NCBI RefSeq assembly: GCF_014851585.1
Contig: NZ_JACVAB010000001.1
Span: 1,240,001-1,304,000 of the forward strand
Reading direction: 5' to 3'
Length of the DNA stretch: 64,000 nt
DNA from: Agrobacterium sp. AGB01
GTDB lineage: Bacteria > Pseudomonadota > Alphaproteobacteria > Rhizobiales > Rhizobiaceae
In this document: in pieces, positions 9,295 to 17,263 of the stretch
How the letters are laid out: each line of letters starts with the position of its first letter
Numbering within the stretch: the stretch's first letter is position 1
Translations under genes and position numbers: made by a program
Notes under the pieces: model-generated
What the model saw: only the letters and a program-made list of their open reading frames with translations
What the model was told of the DNA's origin: nothing
Databases searched by the model: none

Positions 9295-10521
9295 TCAGAA
9301 TGAGATGCCCGAATGTGGCTTCTGTTCGGTCGCAAAGACCCTGTCGAGCGCGTCGATATCGGCGCGTTCTCCATGCAAGCGGCCGGACGCCGCCAGTGAC
9401 CAGGCCGGGGATGCGCCAAACACCAGTTCCGTGAGCGTGTCGATTGGCAGGCTGATCTTTGGTGTCTCACTCGATTTTGCCGCGCCATCTGCACCAACCG
9501 TCCACACGCCATTATTGTCTGCGATCAGCGGATCGGTGACCTCTATCACCACACGGGCGTTGCTGTCGTAAGAACGGGCGTTCAGCAACTTATGAAGATC
9601 GAGTGGGCGTATCCAGCTTTCATCACGCAGCTCCGAGGTCTGCACGGCGCGCAGATTTTCAACCAGCCGCGGCAATGGATCATCGACCGGACGTGATGGC
9701 AAAATGACCTTGTGCAGAATGTCCTGCGACAACACATGGCCGAGCAGCGCTCGCCAGGCATCATCATCATGAGCGATCAGATCATCGACAATGGCCGTGC
9801 GCTGCGTTGAGGTAAACCAGTTGTCCGTTGCCTGAATATGGAAACGGATATAACCGCGTTCCGCCCCTTCAGCGCCAACCACCACGGCATGATGCGGGGT
9901 GGATGCACGTCGGGTGCGAAACTCCTGAATTTTCCACCAGCCGTCCCAGCGTTGCAGGCTGGCAGAACGTGGCGAGGGCGCTGCAGCTGCAACCCTCCGG
10001 AACAGGTCGAAACTCTCATAGGCATCAACCACGCGCAAATCCTTGCGCCGCTCTGGTCGTGGTCGCCCGCCATTGGCAAGGTCAACATTCTGCCGTACTG
10101 CCCAGGAGGCGATGCCATATCCGTAACGTCCATAGATCCGGGCGTCAGATGCGCGCAGGCCCGCCACCACATAACCCTCGGCATGGGCGCGCTTTAACTG
10201 CTTGCTCAACAGCGTACGGGCAATGCCGTTGCGTGTCTGGGTCGGCGCGACGCCAACATGCGTCACCGCAAGGTGACTGACGTAATTGCCTCCGGGTAGG
10301 GCAACAGAACCGCCATAACCATTGACCACACCCTGCAGTTCACCGTCGATAAATCCACCGAGCGGTGAACCGCTTTCCAGATAGGCGGTTTCGGCCTTCG
10401 CATCGGCGTGACCAATGTCGCCAATGCCAAGCATGGCCTGACGAAACTGGGCAAAGGCCTGTCGCTTTTCTTGCGTGCTGGTAAGGGCGCGAACCTCTAT
10501 GGGGCGGGTCTGTTCAGTCAT
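9295..10521 (-). CDS. Eis-like GNAT N-acetyltransferase with SCP2-type C-terminal domain
   Basis: The 408-aa protein has an N-terminal GNAT fold whose acetyl-CoA loop reads VGVAPTQTRNGIARTLL (about residues 85-105). A second GNAT-like domain and a C-terminal sterol-carrier-like region follow, the layout of Eis/AAC acetyltransferases that modify amines. It is the last gene of the minus-strand organosulfur arm, 101 bp after the SsuD-like gene, and may or may not be cotranscribed. The start at 10521 was preferred over a TTG ten codons upstream because the protein then begins just before the first GNAT strand; the ribosome site is weak in both cases. The substrate is unknown. Confidence 0.82.
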   Translation of the reverse strand: MTEQTRPIEVRALTSTQEKRQAFAQFRQAMLGIGDIGHADAKAETAYLESGSPLGGFIDGELQGVVNGYGGSVALPGGNYVSHLAVTHVGVAPTQTRNGIARTLLSKQLKRAHAEGYVVAGLRASDARIYGRYGYGIASWAVRQNVDLANGGRPRPERRKDLRVVDAYESFDLFRRVAAAAPSPRSASLQRWDGWWKIQEFRTRRASTPHHAVVVGAEGAERGYIRFHIQATDNWFTSTQRTAIVDDLIAHDDDAWRALLGHVLSQDILHKVILPSRPVDDPLPRLVENLRAVQTSELRDESWIRPLDLHKLLNARSYDSNARVVIEVTDPLIADNNGVWTVGADGAAKSSETPKISLPIDTLTELVFGASPAWSLAASGRLHGERADIDALDRVFATEQKPHSGISF

Positions 10522-10622
10522 GTGGGGTATCCCGAAAATTGAAAGCAGCAACGCCTGCGCACAGCATTATCAATGCGCAGCCGTCTTTGGTGTCCTGTCA
10601 GGGCAGGACACCAATTTCTACA

Positions 10623-11759
10623 TCACGACACCGGCGCCAGAAGACCACGGGATTTCAGGCGGGCGGCAGCGCCTTCACCAAAATGCCATGCTTCTTCCAG
10701 ATGCGGTTGGCCGGAGAAGATGAAATGATCAAACCCTGCCTTGTGGTAGGTCTCGATCAGGTCCGCCACCTGTTCATGGCTGCCGACCAGCGCGGTTCCT
10801 GCGCCACCGCGCACGAGGCCGTAACCGGACCACACACCGGGATGGATTTGCAGTTCGCGGGCTGATTTTGGCAGGCCATCCCGTTCGGCATGCAGCGCCG
10901 TCATATGGCTTTGGCCGACGGATTCCGATTTTGCCGCGAGGCTTTTGGCGTTTGCCACCTGATCAGGGGAAACCCAACCGAGCAGCTTGTCGGCCACCGC
11001 CCATGCCTCATCTTCGGTGTCGCGGGAAATCACATGCAGGCGAATGCCAAATTTAAGGTCGCGACCCTTCGCCGCCGCCTGTGCCTTCAGCTTCTTGATG
11101 TTGTCGGCCTCAATTTCCGGCTGGCGTCCCCAGACCAGATAAACGTCGGAATGCGAGGTGGCGACTTCGGTTGCTGCGCCGCTTGCGCCACCGAAGAAGA
11201 TCTGCGGCAGCCCGTAAGGGGCCGCATTGATGCGCGCTTCGCGGATATCGTAATGTTTGCCCTTGAACGAAAACGGCTCTTGGGCGCTCTCGTCGGAAAC
11301 GCCGCGCAGCACCTGAATGAACTCGGCCGTCCGCTCGTAGCGTGCATCGTGGTCAAGGTGGTCGCCAAACCGCGCCTGTTCAAAACGGTCGCCGCCGGTC
11401 ACCACGTTGAGCAGCAAACGACCCTGCGTCACCCGCTGAAAGGTAGCGGCCTGATGCGCAACCAGGGTCGGCGAAATCAGACCGGGGCGAAAGGCCACCA
11501 AAAATTTAAGCCGTTTTGTTTCGGCGGACAGGGCAGCGGTGGCAATCCACGCGTCTTCGCACCATGTGCCGGTTGGGGTCAGCACAGCGTGAAAGGGCTG
11601 GGCTTCTGCTGCCCGTGCGACCTCACCGAGATAGGCGAGGGTGGGGGCGCGGTAACCGCCGGCAAAGTCGATAAGGTGGCTGTCATTGCCCGAACCAGTC
11701 AGTCCGCGGCTGTCGCCATTGGTTGGCAGATACCAGTGCAGATGAATTTTGCCACTCAT
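10623..11759 (-). CDS. SsuD-like FMNH2-dependent alkanesulfonate monooxygenase
   Basis: The 378-aa protein is a bacterial-luciferase-fold (LLM class) enzyme very similar in pattern to SsuD: HWYLPTNGDSR at the N-terminus, AFRPGLISPTLVAHQAATFQ (near 90-110), GRLLLNVVTGGD, HYDI...PQIFFGGASGAA and the C-terminal VWSGYGLVRGGAGTALVGSHEQVAD. SsuD uses FMNH2 and O2 to release sulfite from alkanesulfonates. GGAGACCCGGTC precedes the ATG. It lies 61 bp after the ABC ATPase gene; the spacer contains a perfect 9-bp hairpin. No SsuE-type FMN reductase is adjacent. The context (peptide-type ABC importer) suggests the substrate may be larger than simple sulfonates. Confidence 0.9.
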   Translation of the reverse strand: MSGKIHLHWYLPTNGDSRGLTGSGNDSHLIDFAGGYRAPTLAYLGEVARAAEAQPFHAVLTPTGTWCEDAWIATAALSAETKRLKFLVAFRPGLISPTLVAHQAATFQRVTQGRLLLNVVTGGDRFEQARFGDHLDHDARYERTAEFIQVLRGVSDESAQEPFSFKGKHYDIREARINAAPYGLPQIFFGGASGAATEVATSHSDVYLVWGRQPEIEADNIKKLKAQAAAKGRDLKFGIRLHVISRDTEDEAWAVADKLLGWVSPDQVANAKSLAAKSESVGQSHMTALHAERDGLPKSARELQIHPGVWSGYGLVRGGAGTALVGSHEQVADLIETYHKAGFDHFIFSGQPHLEEAWHFGEGAAARLKSRGLLAPVS

Positions 11760-11771
11760 GACCGGGTCTCC

Positions 11772-11795
11772 GAAGCGACCGATGAAGGTCGCTTC
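11772..11795 (-). other. Intercistronic hairpin between ATPase and SsuD-like genes
   Basis: A perfect 9-bp inverted repeat (GAAGCGACC and GGTCGCTTC around a 6-nt loop) lies between the two genes, just ahead of the ribosome site of the SsuD-like gene. No T-run follows on the minus strand, so it is more likely to affect mRNA stability or differential expression than to terminate. Confidence 0.55.
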
Positions 11796-11820
11796 CGTCT
11801 TGATGAAATGCTGTTATGTG

Positions 11821-13473
11821 TCATGCGAAGTCTCGTTGTGTGAAGGAAGGAACCCGGTGGTTTGCCTGTTCACGCCGGCCAGGTACGGCAGCGATGAGGG
11901 CGCGGGCATAGTCTGATTTTGGCGCGCGAACGAGCGCGTCGGCGGGAGCAACCTCGACAATCTGGCCGCGCTGCATCACCGCAATCCGGTCGGCAATCGA
12001 GGCGGCAACGCGCAGGTCGTGGGTGATGAACAGCATCGACAGGCCAAGGTCCTTTTGCAGTTCGGTCAGCAGCGTCAGAACCTGCGCCTGCACCGAAACA
12101 TCAAGGGCCGAGACCGGTTCATCGGCCACCAGCAGTTTCGGCTGCAACATCAAGGCACGCGCCAGCGCGATACGCTGGCGCTGGCCGCCGGAAAAGGCGT
12201 GCGGCTTGCGGTCGGCTGACCGCACATCGATGCCCACCCGTTGCAAAAGCTCGTTCATCCGCGCTTCTGCATCATCCTTGCTGGCCCCGAAATGCAGGAC
12301 AGCTTCCGTCAGGATACGGCGAATGCTGTGGCGCGGGTTAAGCGAAGACTGAGGGTCCTGAAACACCATCTGCACCAGTGGCCGCCGCTCACGGGTAAAC
12401 AGGTCTTTGGCGCTGACGATTTCCTCTCCGGCAAACCGGAAGGTGCCGGCATCCCGTTCAATAAGCCCGGTAATGACCTGACCGAGCGTTGATTTACCGG
12501 AACCGCTTTCACCGACCAAAGCAAGCGTCTCACCCTCTCGCAGCAGCAGGTCAACGCCACCAAGCGCTGCCACCGGTTCACGTGCTGCGCGTAGCAGACG
12601 ACGCGGGGCGGCATGGGTCTTGCGGATGCTGTCAAGCTGAAGCAGCACCGAACCATTGACCGGTGGGCGATGTCTTTTGTCATCAAGGTCAGGCACAGCT
12701 GCCAGCAACCGGCGCGTATAGGGGTGCTGTGGATGCGCCAACAGATCGGCCGCACTGCCAGCCTCAACGATTTCGCCGTTTTGCATCACCACAATACTGT
12801 CGGCAATGTCGGCAACCACACCAAAGTCATGGGTGATGAACAGCACCGCAAGACCGCGTTTCGCACGCAGATCAAGGATAAGCCTGAGGATTTCGGACTG
12901 GGTGGTAACATCCAGTGCCGTGGTCGGCTCATCGGCGATTAGCAGTTCCGGTTCGCAGGCAATCGCCATGGCGATCGCCACCCGCTGCCGCTGGCCGCCA
13001 GACAGTTCATGCGGATATCGCTGGCCGATCTTGTCGGGCTCAGGCAGTTTCATGGCCGCAAACAGTGCGGCGACCTTGTCTTTTGGTGCCGGAAAGCCAT
13101 GGGCTTCAAGTGTTTCCGCCACCTGCCGACCAACCGTCAACAGCGGGTTGAGGGCGGTCATCGGCTCCTGAAAAATATAGCCAATGCGCGCGCCACGCAG
13201 TTTGCGCAGTTGCACGTCATTGAGAGACAGAACGTCTTGCCCATCAAAGGACAGGGCACCGCCGGTGACCTTCAATGTGTCGCCGGGCAACAGGCCGGCA
13301 ATGGCGGAGGCGAGAACCGATTTGCCTGAACCGCTTTCACCCACGATGCACAGCACTTCGCCGCGTTCAATCGACACCGTTGCATTGGAAACCGCAAGTG
13401 ATCGGTCTGCCCCCCTGGGGAGGGCGATATTGAGCCTGTCTATGGCAACAAGCGGGAGGTGTTTCTGGCTCAT
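11821..13473 (-). CDS. ABC transporter double ATPase (DppD-DppF type fusion)
   Basis: The 550-aa protein carries two complete ATPase domains of the peptide/nickel importer family in one chain. Half 1 has Walker A GESGSGKS at 45-52, signature LSGGQRQR near 156 and Walker [13 protein letters not shown] near 177. Half 2 has Walker A GESGSGKS near 327, signature FSGGQRQR near 445 and Walker [13 protein letters not shown] near 465. It energises import by the two permeases encoded immediately upstream. Its start codon overlaps the stop of the preceding permease by 4 bp (ATGA), so translation is coupled. Confidence 0.93.
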   Translation of the reverse strand: MSQKHLPLVAIDRLNIALPRGADRSLAVSNATVSIERGEVLCIVGESGSGKSVLASAIAGLLPGDTLKVTGGALSFDGQDVLSLNDVQLRKLRGARIGYIFQEPMTALNPLLTVGRQVAETLEAHGFPAPKDKVAALFAAMKLPEPDKIGQRYPHELSGGQRQRVAIAMAIACEPELLIADEPTTALDVTTQSEILRLILDLRAKRGLAVLFITHDFGVVADIADSIVVMQNGEIVEAGSAADLLAHPQHPYTRRLLAAVPDLDDKRHRPPVNGSVLLQLDSIRKTHAAPRRLLRAAREPVAALGGVDLLLREGETLALVGESGSGKSTLGQVITGLIERDAGTFRFAGEEIVSAKDLFTRERRPLVQMVFQDPQSSLNPRHSIRRILTEAVLHFGASKDDAEARMNELLQRVGIDVRSADRKPHAFSGGQRQRIALARALMLQPKLLVADEPVSALDVSVQAQVLTLLTELQKDLGLSMLFITHDLRVAASIADRIAVMQRGQIVEVAPADALVRAPKSDYARALIAAVPGRREQANHRVPSFTQRDFA

Positions 13474-14309
13474 GGCTGATGCCTCCCGGCATGTTTGGGG
13501 TCCAGCCAGCGCTCCAGCCCGTCACCAACCAGATTAAAGGCCAGAACGGTGAGGAAAATTGCCAGCCCCGGCAGGGTGGAAAGCCACCAGTTGACGCTGA
13601 ACGAGGTACGGCCAGAGGCCAGCAGAAAACCCCAGGATACGGAATCGCGGCTGCCAAGCCCAAGAAAGCTGATGCCGGATTCAATCATCACAGCGCCTGC
13701 AATCAGCAGTGAGGCCTGCACCACCACCTGTGGCAGCACATTTGGCAGCACATGCAAAATGGCGATACGCAGATGCGACAGGCCACTGACCCGCGCCGCT
13801 CGTACCCAGTCGAGACGCCGTATCGACAACACTTCGGCCCGCACAATGCGGACGATGGGCGGCCATGAGATGAGGGCGATTGCAAATACCACCGTCCAGC
13901 GGGTTGGCGAGAGAATGGCAACGATCATGATCGTCAGCAGAAAACCGGGGATCGTCTGGAAAAACTCGGTGATGCGAATGATCAGCTCGTCGGCAATCTC
14001 ACCAAAATAACCGGCCAGCAGCCCAAGCGTCACACCAAGGCTGACGGCAAATGCCACGACACTGACAGCCACGGCCAGCGTTGCCCGGCTGCCATGTACC
14101 AGACCGGCTGTCAGGTCACGCCCCAGCATATCCGTACCGGCCGGGAAACCGGGTGATAAGGGCGGAAGGTTTGGCCGGGCGACCATACGCCATGGATCGC
14201 CGGGGTAGATCAGGTCTGCAAAAATCACCAGGAATGCCAGTGCGGCCAGCACCACAAAACCGAAGATCACAGGCGGTCTGAGCAGGGGATGGTTTGGCCA
14301 AAAGTTCAT
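13470..14309 (-). CDS. ABC transporter permease, DppC type
   Basis: The 279-aa inner-membrane permease of the peptide/nickel importer family has five to six helices, an N-terminal extension with FADLIYPGDPWRM typical of DppC/OppC, and the cytoplasmic EAA-type loop near RAARVSGLSHLRI...LPNVLPQ that contacts the ATPase. It overlaps both neighbours by 4 bp, so it is part of a tightly coupled operon binding protein - DppB - DppC - ATPase. Confidence 0.92.
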   Translation of the reverse strand: MNFWPNHPLLRPPVIFGFVVLAALAFLVIFADLIYPGDPWRMVARPNLPPLSPGFPAGTDMLGRDLTAGLVHGSRATLAVAVSVVAFAVSLGVTLGLLAGYFGEIADELIIRITEFFQTIPGFLLTIMIVAILSPTRWTVVFAIALISWPPIVRIVRAEVLSIRRLDWVRAARVSGLSHLRIAILHVLPNVLPQVVVQASLLIAGAVMIESGISFLGLGSRDSVSWGFLLASGRTSFSVNWWLSTLPGLAIFLTVLAFNLVGDGLERWLDPKHAGRHQP

Positions 14310-15349
14310 ACCGTTCCCTCCCGGTCTAGGCGCGGGTCAATCAGTCGGTAGGCAGCATCGGCAATCAGATTGGCAAGGATCACCCCAAAGGACGACACGA
14401 TGAACACGGCAAGAAGCACATTGTAGTCACGGGTGGTCAGCGCGTTGAAGGCCAGCCGGCCAATGCCCGGCCATGCAAAAACCGTCTCGACAAGGATCGA
14501 ACCGCCAATCAGCTGGCCAGCCTGCAAGGCGGCTATGGTAATCGTCGGAAGCAGGGCGTTTCGCAGCAGATGGTCACGCCAGATGCGCCAGGGCGACAGA
14601 CCCTTGGCCCGCGCAGTGCGAATGAAATCCATGCCGGACACCTGAAGTAGTGCGGTGCGCGACACCCGGGCGTGGATCGACATATGGAAAAGGCCAAGCG
14701 TCAGCACCGGCAGCACCATATGGGCCAGACGATTGACAAAGGCTGGCCATCCGCCTTGCGAGGCGATGGCGGGTGTTTCCATGCCGTAGGATGGCAGCCA
14801 GCCGAGTTTGACGGCAAAGATGATGATGAAGACAAGGCCGACCCAGAACATCGGCATGGCAAAAAACGCCACCGATATCGTGGTGATGACGCCATCCAGC
14901 GCCGAACCCGGTTTTCTGGCCGCAAGGGCACCCAGTGTCACGCCGAGGACGACCGAGAACAGAAAACCGCTGATCGTCAGAACAAGCGTTGCCGGAACTT
15001 TTTCAAGCACGATGTCAATCACCGGTCGCTGGTCACGATAGGACAGTCCAAAATCGAATGTCGCGACACTCTGCAGATATTTCCACAGTTGCAGATAAAC
15101 CGGCCCATCCAGTCCGAGGTGACGGCGCAGGTCCTCGACAAAGGCCGGGTCACTGCCACCCTGGTCGCCGGCCAGAATGAGCGCCGGATCACCTGGCGCC
15201 AGACGCAACAGCAGGAAACTGCCGATGACCACGAACAGCAGTGTCAACAGCGCCTTGGAAAGCCGCAGCCCAATGGCATAGGCGGCAAGTGCCGACCGGC
15301 CTCCGAGTGCAGGGAGGTGCCCCTGCGCTGTGTTTTGCCTTGCCGCCAT
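14306..15349 (-). CDS. ABC transporter permease, DppB type
   Basis: The 347-aa permease of the peptide/nickel importer family has a DppB-like first helix, a periplasmic segment GDQGGSDPAFVEDLRRHLGLDGPVYLQLWKYL, and the EAA loop near RTARAKGLSPWRIWRDHLLRNALLPT. A short N-terminal extension of about 25 residues precedes the first helix. Its start codon shares one base with the stop of the binding-protein gene (TAATG). It forms the transmembrane pore with the following DppC-type permease. Confidence 0.92.
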   Translation of the reverse strand: MAARQNTAQGHLPALGGRSALAAYAIGLRLSKALLTLLFVVIGSFLLLRLAPGDPALILAGDQGGSDPAFVEDLRRHLGLDGPVYLQLWKYLQSVATFDFGLSYRDQRPVIDIVLEKVPATLVLTISGFLFSVVLGVTLGALAARKPGSALDGVITTISVAFFAMPMFWVGLVFIIIFAVKLGWLPSYGMETPAIASQGGWPAFVNRLAHMVLPVLTLGLFHMSIHARVSRTALLQVSGMDFIRTARAKGLSPWRIWRDHLLRNALLPTITIAALQAGQLIGGSILVETVFAWPGIGRLAFNALTTRDYNVLLAVFIVSSFGVILANLIADAAYRLIDPRLDREGTV

Positions 15350-16935
15350 TACTTCTTCAGCCAGACATTGGCGAAATTGTCATCGGTGCCGAGCGCCGTG
15401 GTGATGAGGTCCTGAACCTTGTCGCGATAGAGCGTCGGGAAGACAATGTCGTGGGTCCAAACCATCGGCACATCCTGCGACAGGATCTTCTGGACCTTGG
15501 AGTAGATTTCCTTGCGCTTGGCGTCATCCTGCTCATGCGCACCCTGATCGAGCAGGGCATCCACTTCCGGGTTGGAATAGCCGTTGATGTTACCGCCGGT
15601 GCTGCCGGCATTGTCGCCCTTGACCGTCTTATAGCCGTAGGAAATGCCAATTCCCGGATCGGCAGTGGTGTAAACGAAGTTTTGGGCAATATCGTAATCG
15701 AAGGTGGTCAGGCGCTTGAACCAGCCTGCAACATCAACGGACTGGATATCCACCTTGATGCCAACGGCACCCAGCGCCTCGCGCAGATATTCCGCTTGCC
15801 GTGACCACAATTCACCATAGGGCAGAGGCACCAGCTTCAGGGTGAAACGTGTACCGTCGGCACCAGCCTTGTATCCTGCCTCATCCAGCAAAGCGGCGGC
15901 CTTTTCTGGATCATAAGGATAGGTCGTCTCGACACTTGTGTCCTTGTAGGCCGACAGGCTGGAGAACGGGCCGTTGATAGTCTTGCCGTAACCCGCAAAG
16001 ATGGTGTTGATGATGAAGTCGCGATCGATCGCCTGTGTGATGGCCTGACGAACTTTCTGGTTGGCAAGAACCGGATTGCGGTTGTTGATGTGCACGTAAC
16101 CGATTGGCTGCAGGAACTCCCAGCCACCCTCGTTGACCGCAACACCCTCAAGCGCCGAGAGGCGGGGAATGTCGAAGTTTTCGACGTCACCCGAGCGAAG
16201 TACATCGACCTGTCCCGTTTCAAACGCAATGGCGCGAGAATTCGCATCCGGCACGATCTGGAAGTCTATTTCATCAAGATAGGGTTTGCCCGCATCCCAA
16301 TATTTGTCGTTGCGAACCAGGCGGATGATGCTGCCTTTGTTCCACTCCGAGAATTTGAACGGGCCGGTGCCGATAAATTCGGAATTTGCAGGCGCGGTGC
16401 GCAGATCGGTAACGCCGACATATTTATGGGCCGGAACAATTGCCACGTTGAGCGACCAGAGGAAGGCCGGGTAGGGTGCCTTGAGGGTAAAGACGACTGT
16501 TAGATCGTCAGGCGTTTCGATGTGGTCGATCTGGGCGCTGAGATCTTTTGAGCGAGCATGCTGTATTGGCAGGAAATCGCCGATGCTGAAGGCGACATCC
16601 TTTGATGTGAAGGGCTCGCCATCATGCCAGGTAACGCCGGGGCGCAGCTTGAACGTATAGGTCTTGCCATCGGCGGAGATTTCCCAGCTTTCCGCCAGCC
16701 GCGGAACAGGGGCGATCTCCTTGGCCGAATAACCAAGCAGCGAATCGTAGATCTTGTTGCCGACAAAGGTCGCCGGACCCAGGCGGTTGATGCCGGGATT
16801 GAGCGAGATGGGTTCCGGCTGGACGATCAGGTTCAGTGTTCCTCCACTTTCAGCTGCAAAGGCTGCCGACGATAATGCGGCGCCGACAAGTGCCCCGGTT
16901 AACCCAAGCGTAAATGATCTCCAGCTGCGTGCCAT
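15349..16935 (-). CDS. ABC transporter substrate-binding protein, family 5 (left arm)
   Basis: The 528-aa periplasmic solute-binding protein of the oligopeptide/nickel type (SBP family 5) has a signal peptide at residues 1-27 (cleavage after AFA). The family signature PRLAESWEISADGKTYTFKLRPGVTWHDGEPFTSKDV sits around 80-115. It delivers ligand to the two permeases encoded downstream. It is the first gene of the minus-strand operon; the start lies 19 nt from a TCTATA-N5-TATAGA dyad. The downstream SsuD-like gene suggests the ligand is an organosulfur compound, possibly a sulfonated or thioether-bearing molecule. Confidence 0.92.
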   Translation of the reverse strand: MARSWRSFTLGLTGALVGAALSSAAFAAESGGTLNLIVQPEPISLNPGINRLGPATFVGNKIYDSLLGYSAKEIAPVPRLAESWEISADGKTYTFKLRPGVTWHDGEPFTSKDVAFSIGDFLPIQHARSKDLSAQIDHIETPDDLTVVFTLKAPYPAFLWSLNVAIVPAHKYVGVTDLRTAPANSEFIGTGPFKFSEWNKGSIIRLVRNDKYWDAGKPYLDEIDFQIVPDANSRAIAFETGQVDVLRSGDVENFDIPRLSALEGVAVNEGGWEFLQPIGYVHINNRNPVLANQKVRQAITQAIDRDFIINTIFAGYGKTINGPFSSLSAYKDTSVETTYPYDPEKAAALLDEAGYKAGADGTRFTLKLVPLPYGELWSRQAEYLREALGAVGIKVDIQSVDVAGWFKRLTTFDYDIAQNFVYTTADPGIGISYGYKTVKGDNAGSTGGNINGYSNPEVDALLDQGAHEQDDAKRKEIYSKVQKILSQDVPMVWTHDIVFPTLYRDKVQDLITTALGTDDNFANVWLKK

Positions 16936-16954
16936 TAGTCCAGAATCCTTAATT

Positions 16955-16971
16955 TCTATACTTTTTATAGA
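16955..16971. promoter_or_regulatory. Operator-like dyad, left arm
   Basis: TCTATACTTTTTATAGA has perfect 6-bp arms TCTATA/TATAGA around 5 nt. It lies 19-35 bp upstream of the left binding-protein start. The same arms and spacing recur at 17224-17240 before the right arm. Confidence 0.65.
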
Positions 16972-17071
16972 TATGCTACATAAACGAGTGGAAGGCGCGG
17001 CATGTCTGTTCTAAATTTTTGCCTATAAATGAAAATCTTCTATCGCCAGGCACCGACCCGGCATGATTTTC

Positions 17072-17083
17072 GTCATCTGATGA
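17072..17083. promoter_or_regulatory. Possible GntR operator core shared with the GntR gene promoter
   Basis: GTCATCTGATGA is identical over 12 bp to the core of the perfect palindrome in front of the GntR gene (28388-28406). It contains TCATC-T-GATGA dyad symmetry. It sits midway between the two arms. Confidence 0.5.
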
Positions 17084-17223
17084 TCCGCAGTTTTGACGCA
17101 TGCGTACTGAGCGCGGAATGGGCAGGGCGGAAGTCTATTCCGCAGATTGCTTATTAAGCAGGCAGATATTTCCCCCTGAGCCGAGAAGTTTGGAAGTTTG
17201 CAACATTCTCGGAATGTCTAAAA

Positions 17224-17240
17224 TCTATAAATATTATAGA
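17224..17240. promoter_or_regulatory. Operator-like dyad, right arm
   Basis: TCTATAAATATTATAGA has the same 6-bp arms and 5-nt spacer as the dyad at 16955-16971. It lies 23-39 bp upstream of the right binding-protein start, so the two arms carry the element at mirrored positions. Confidence 0.65.
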
Positions 17241-17263
17241 CATTATCAATTAAGGTTATTCCG

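Larger units (their letters stand above)
16936..17263. promoter_or_regulatory. Divergent control region of the organosulfur cluster
   Basis: This is the 328-bp spacer between the two divergently read binding-protein genes. It contains matching TCTATA-N5-TATAGA dyads close to each start codon and a central GTCATCTGATGA element. It also holds an ACATTC-TCG-GAATGT dyad at 17203-17217 and a GCGGAAT/ATTCCGC inverted repeat at 17113-17143. No open frame is credible here. Confidence 0.8.
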
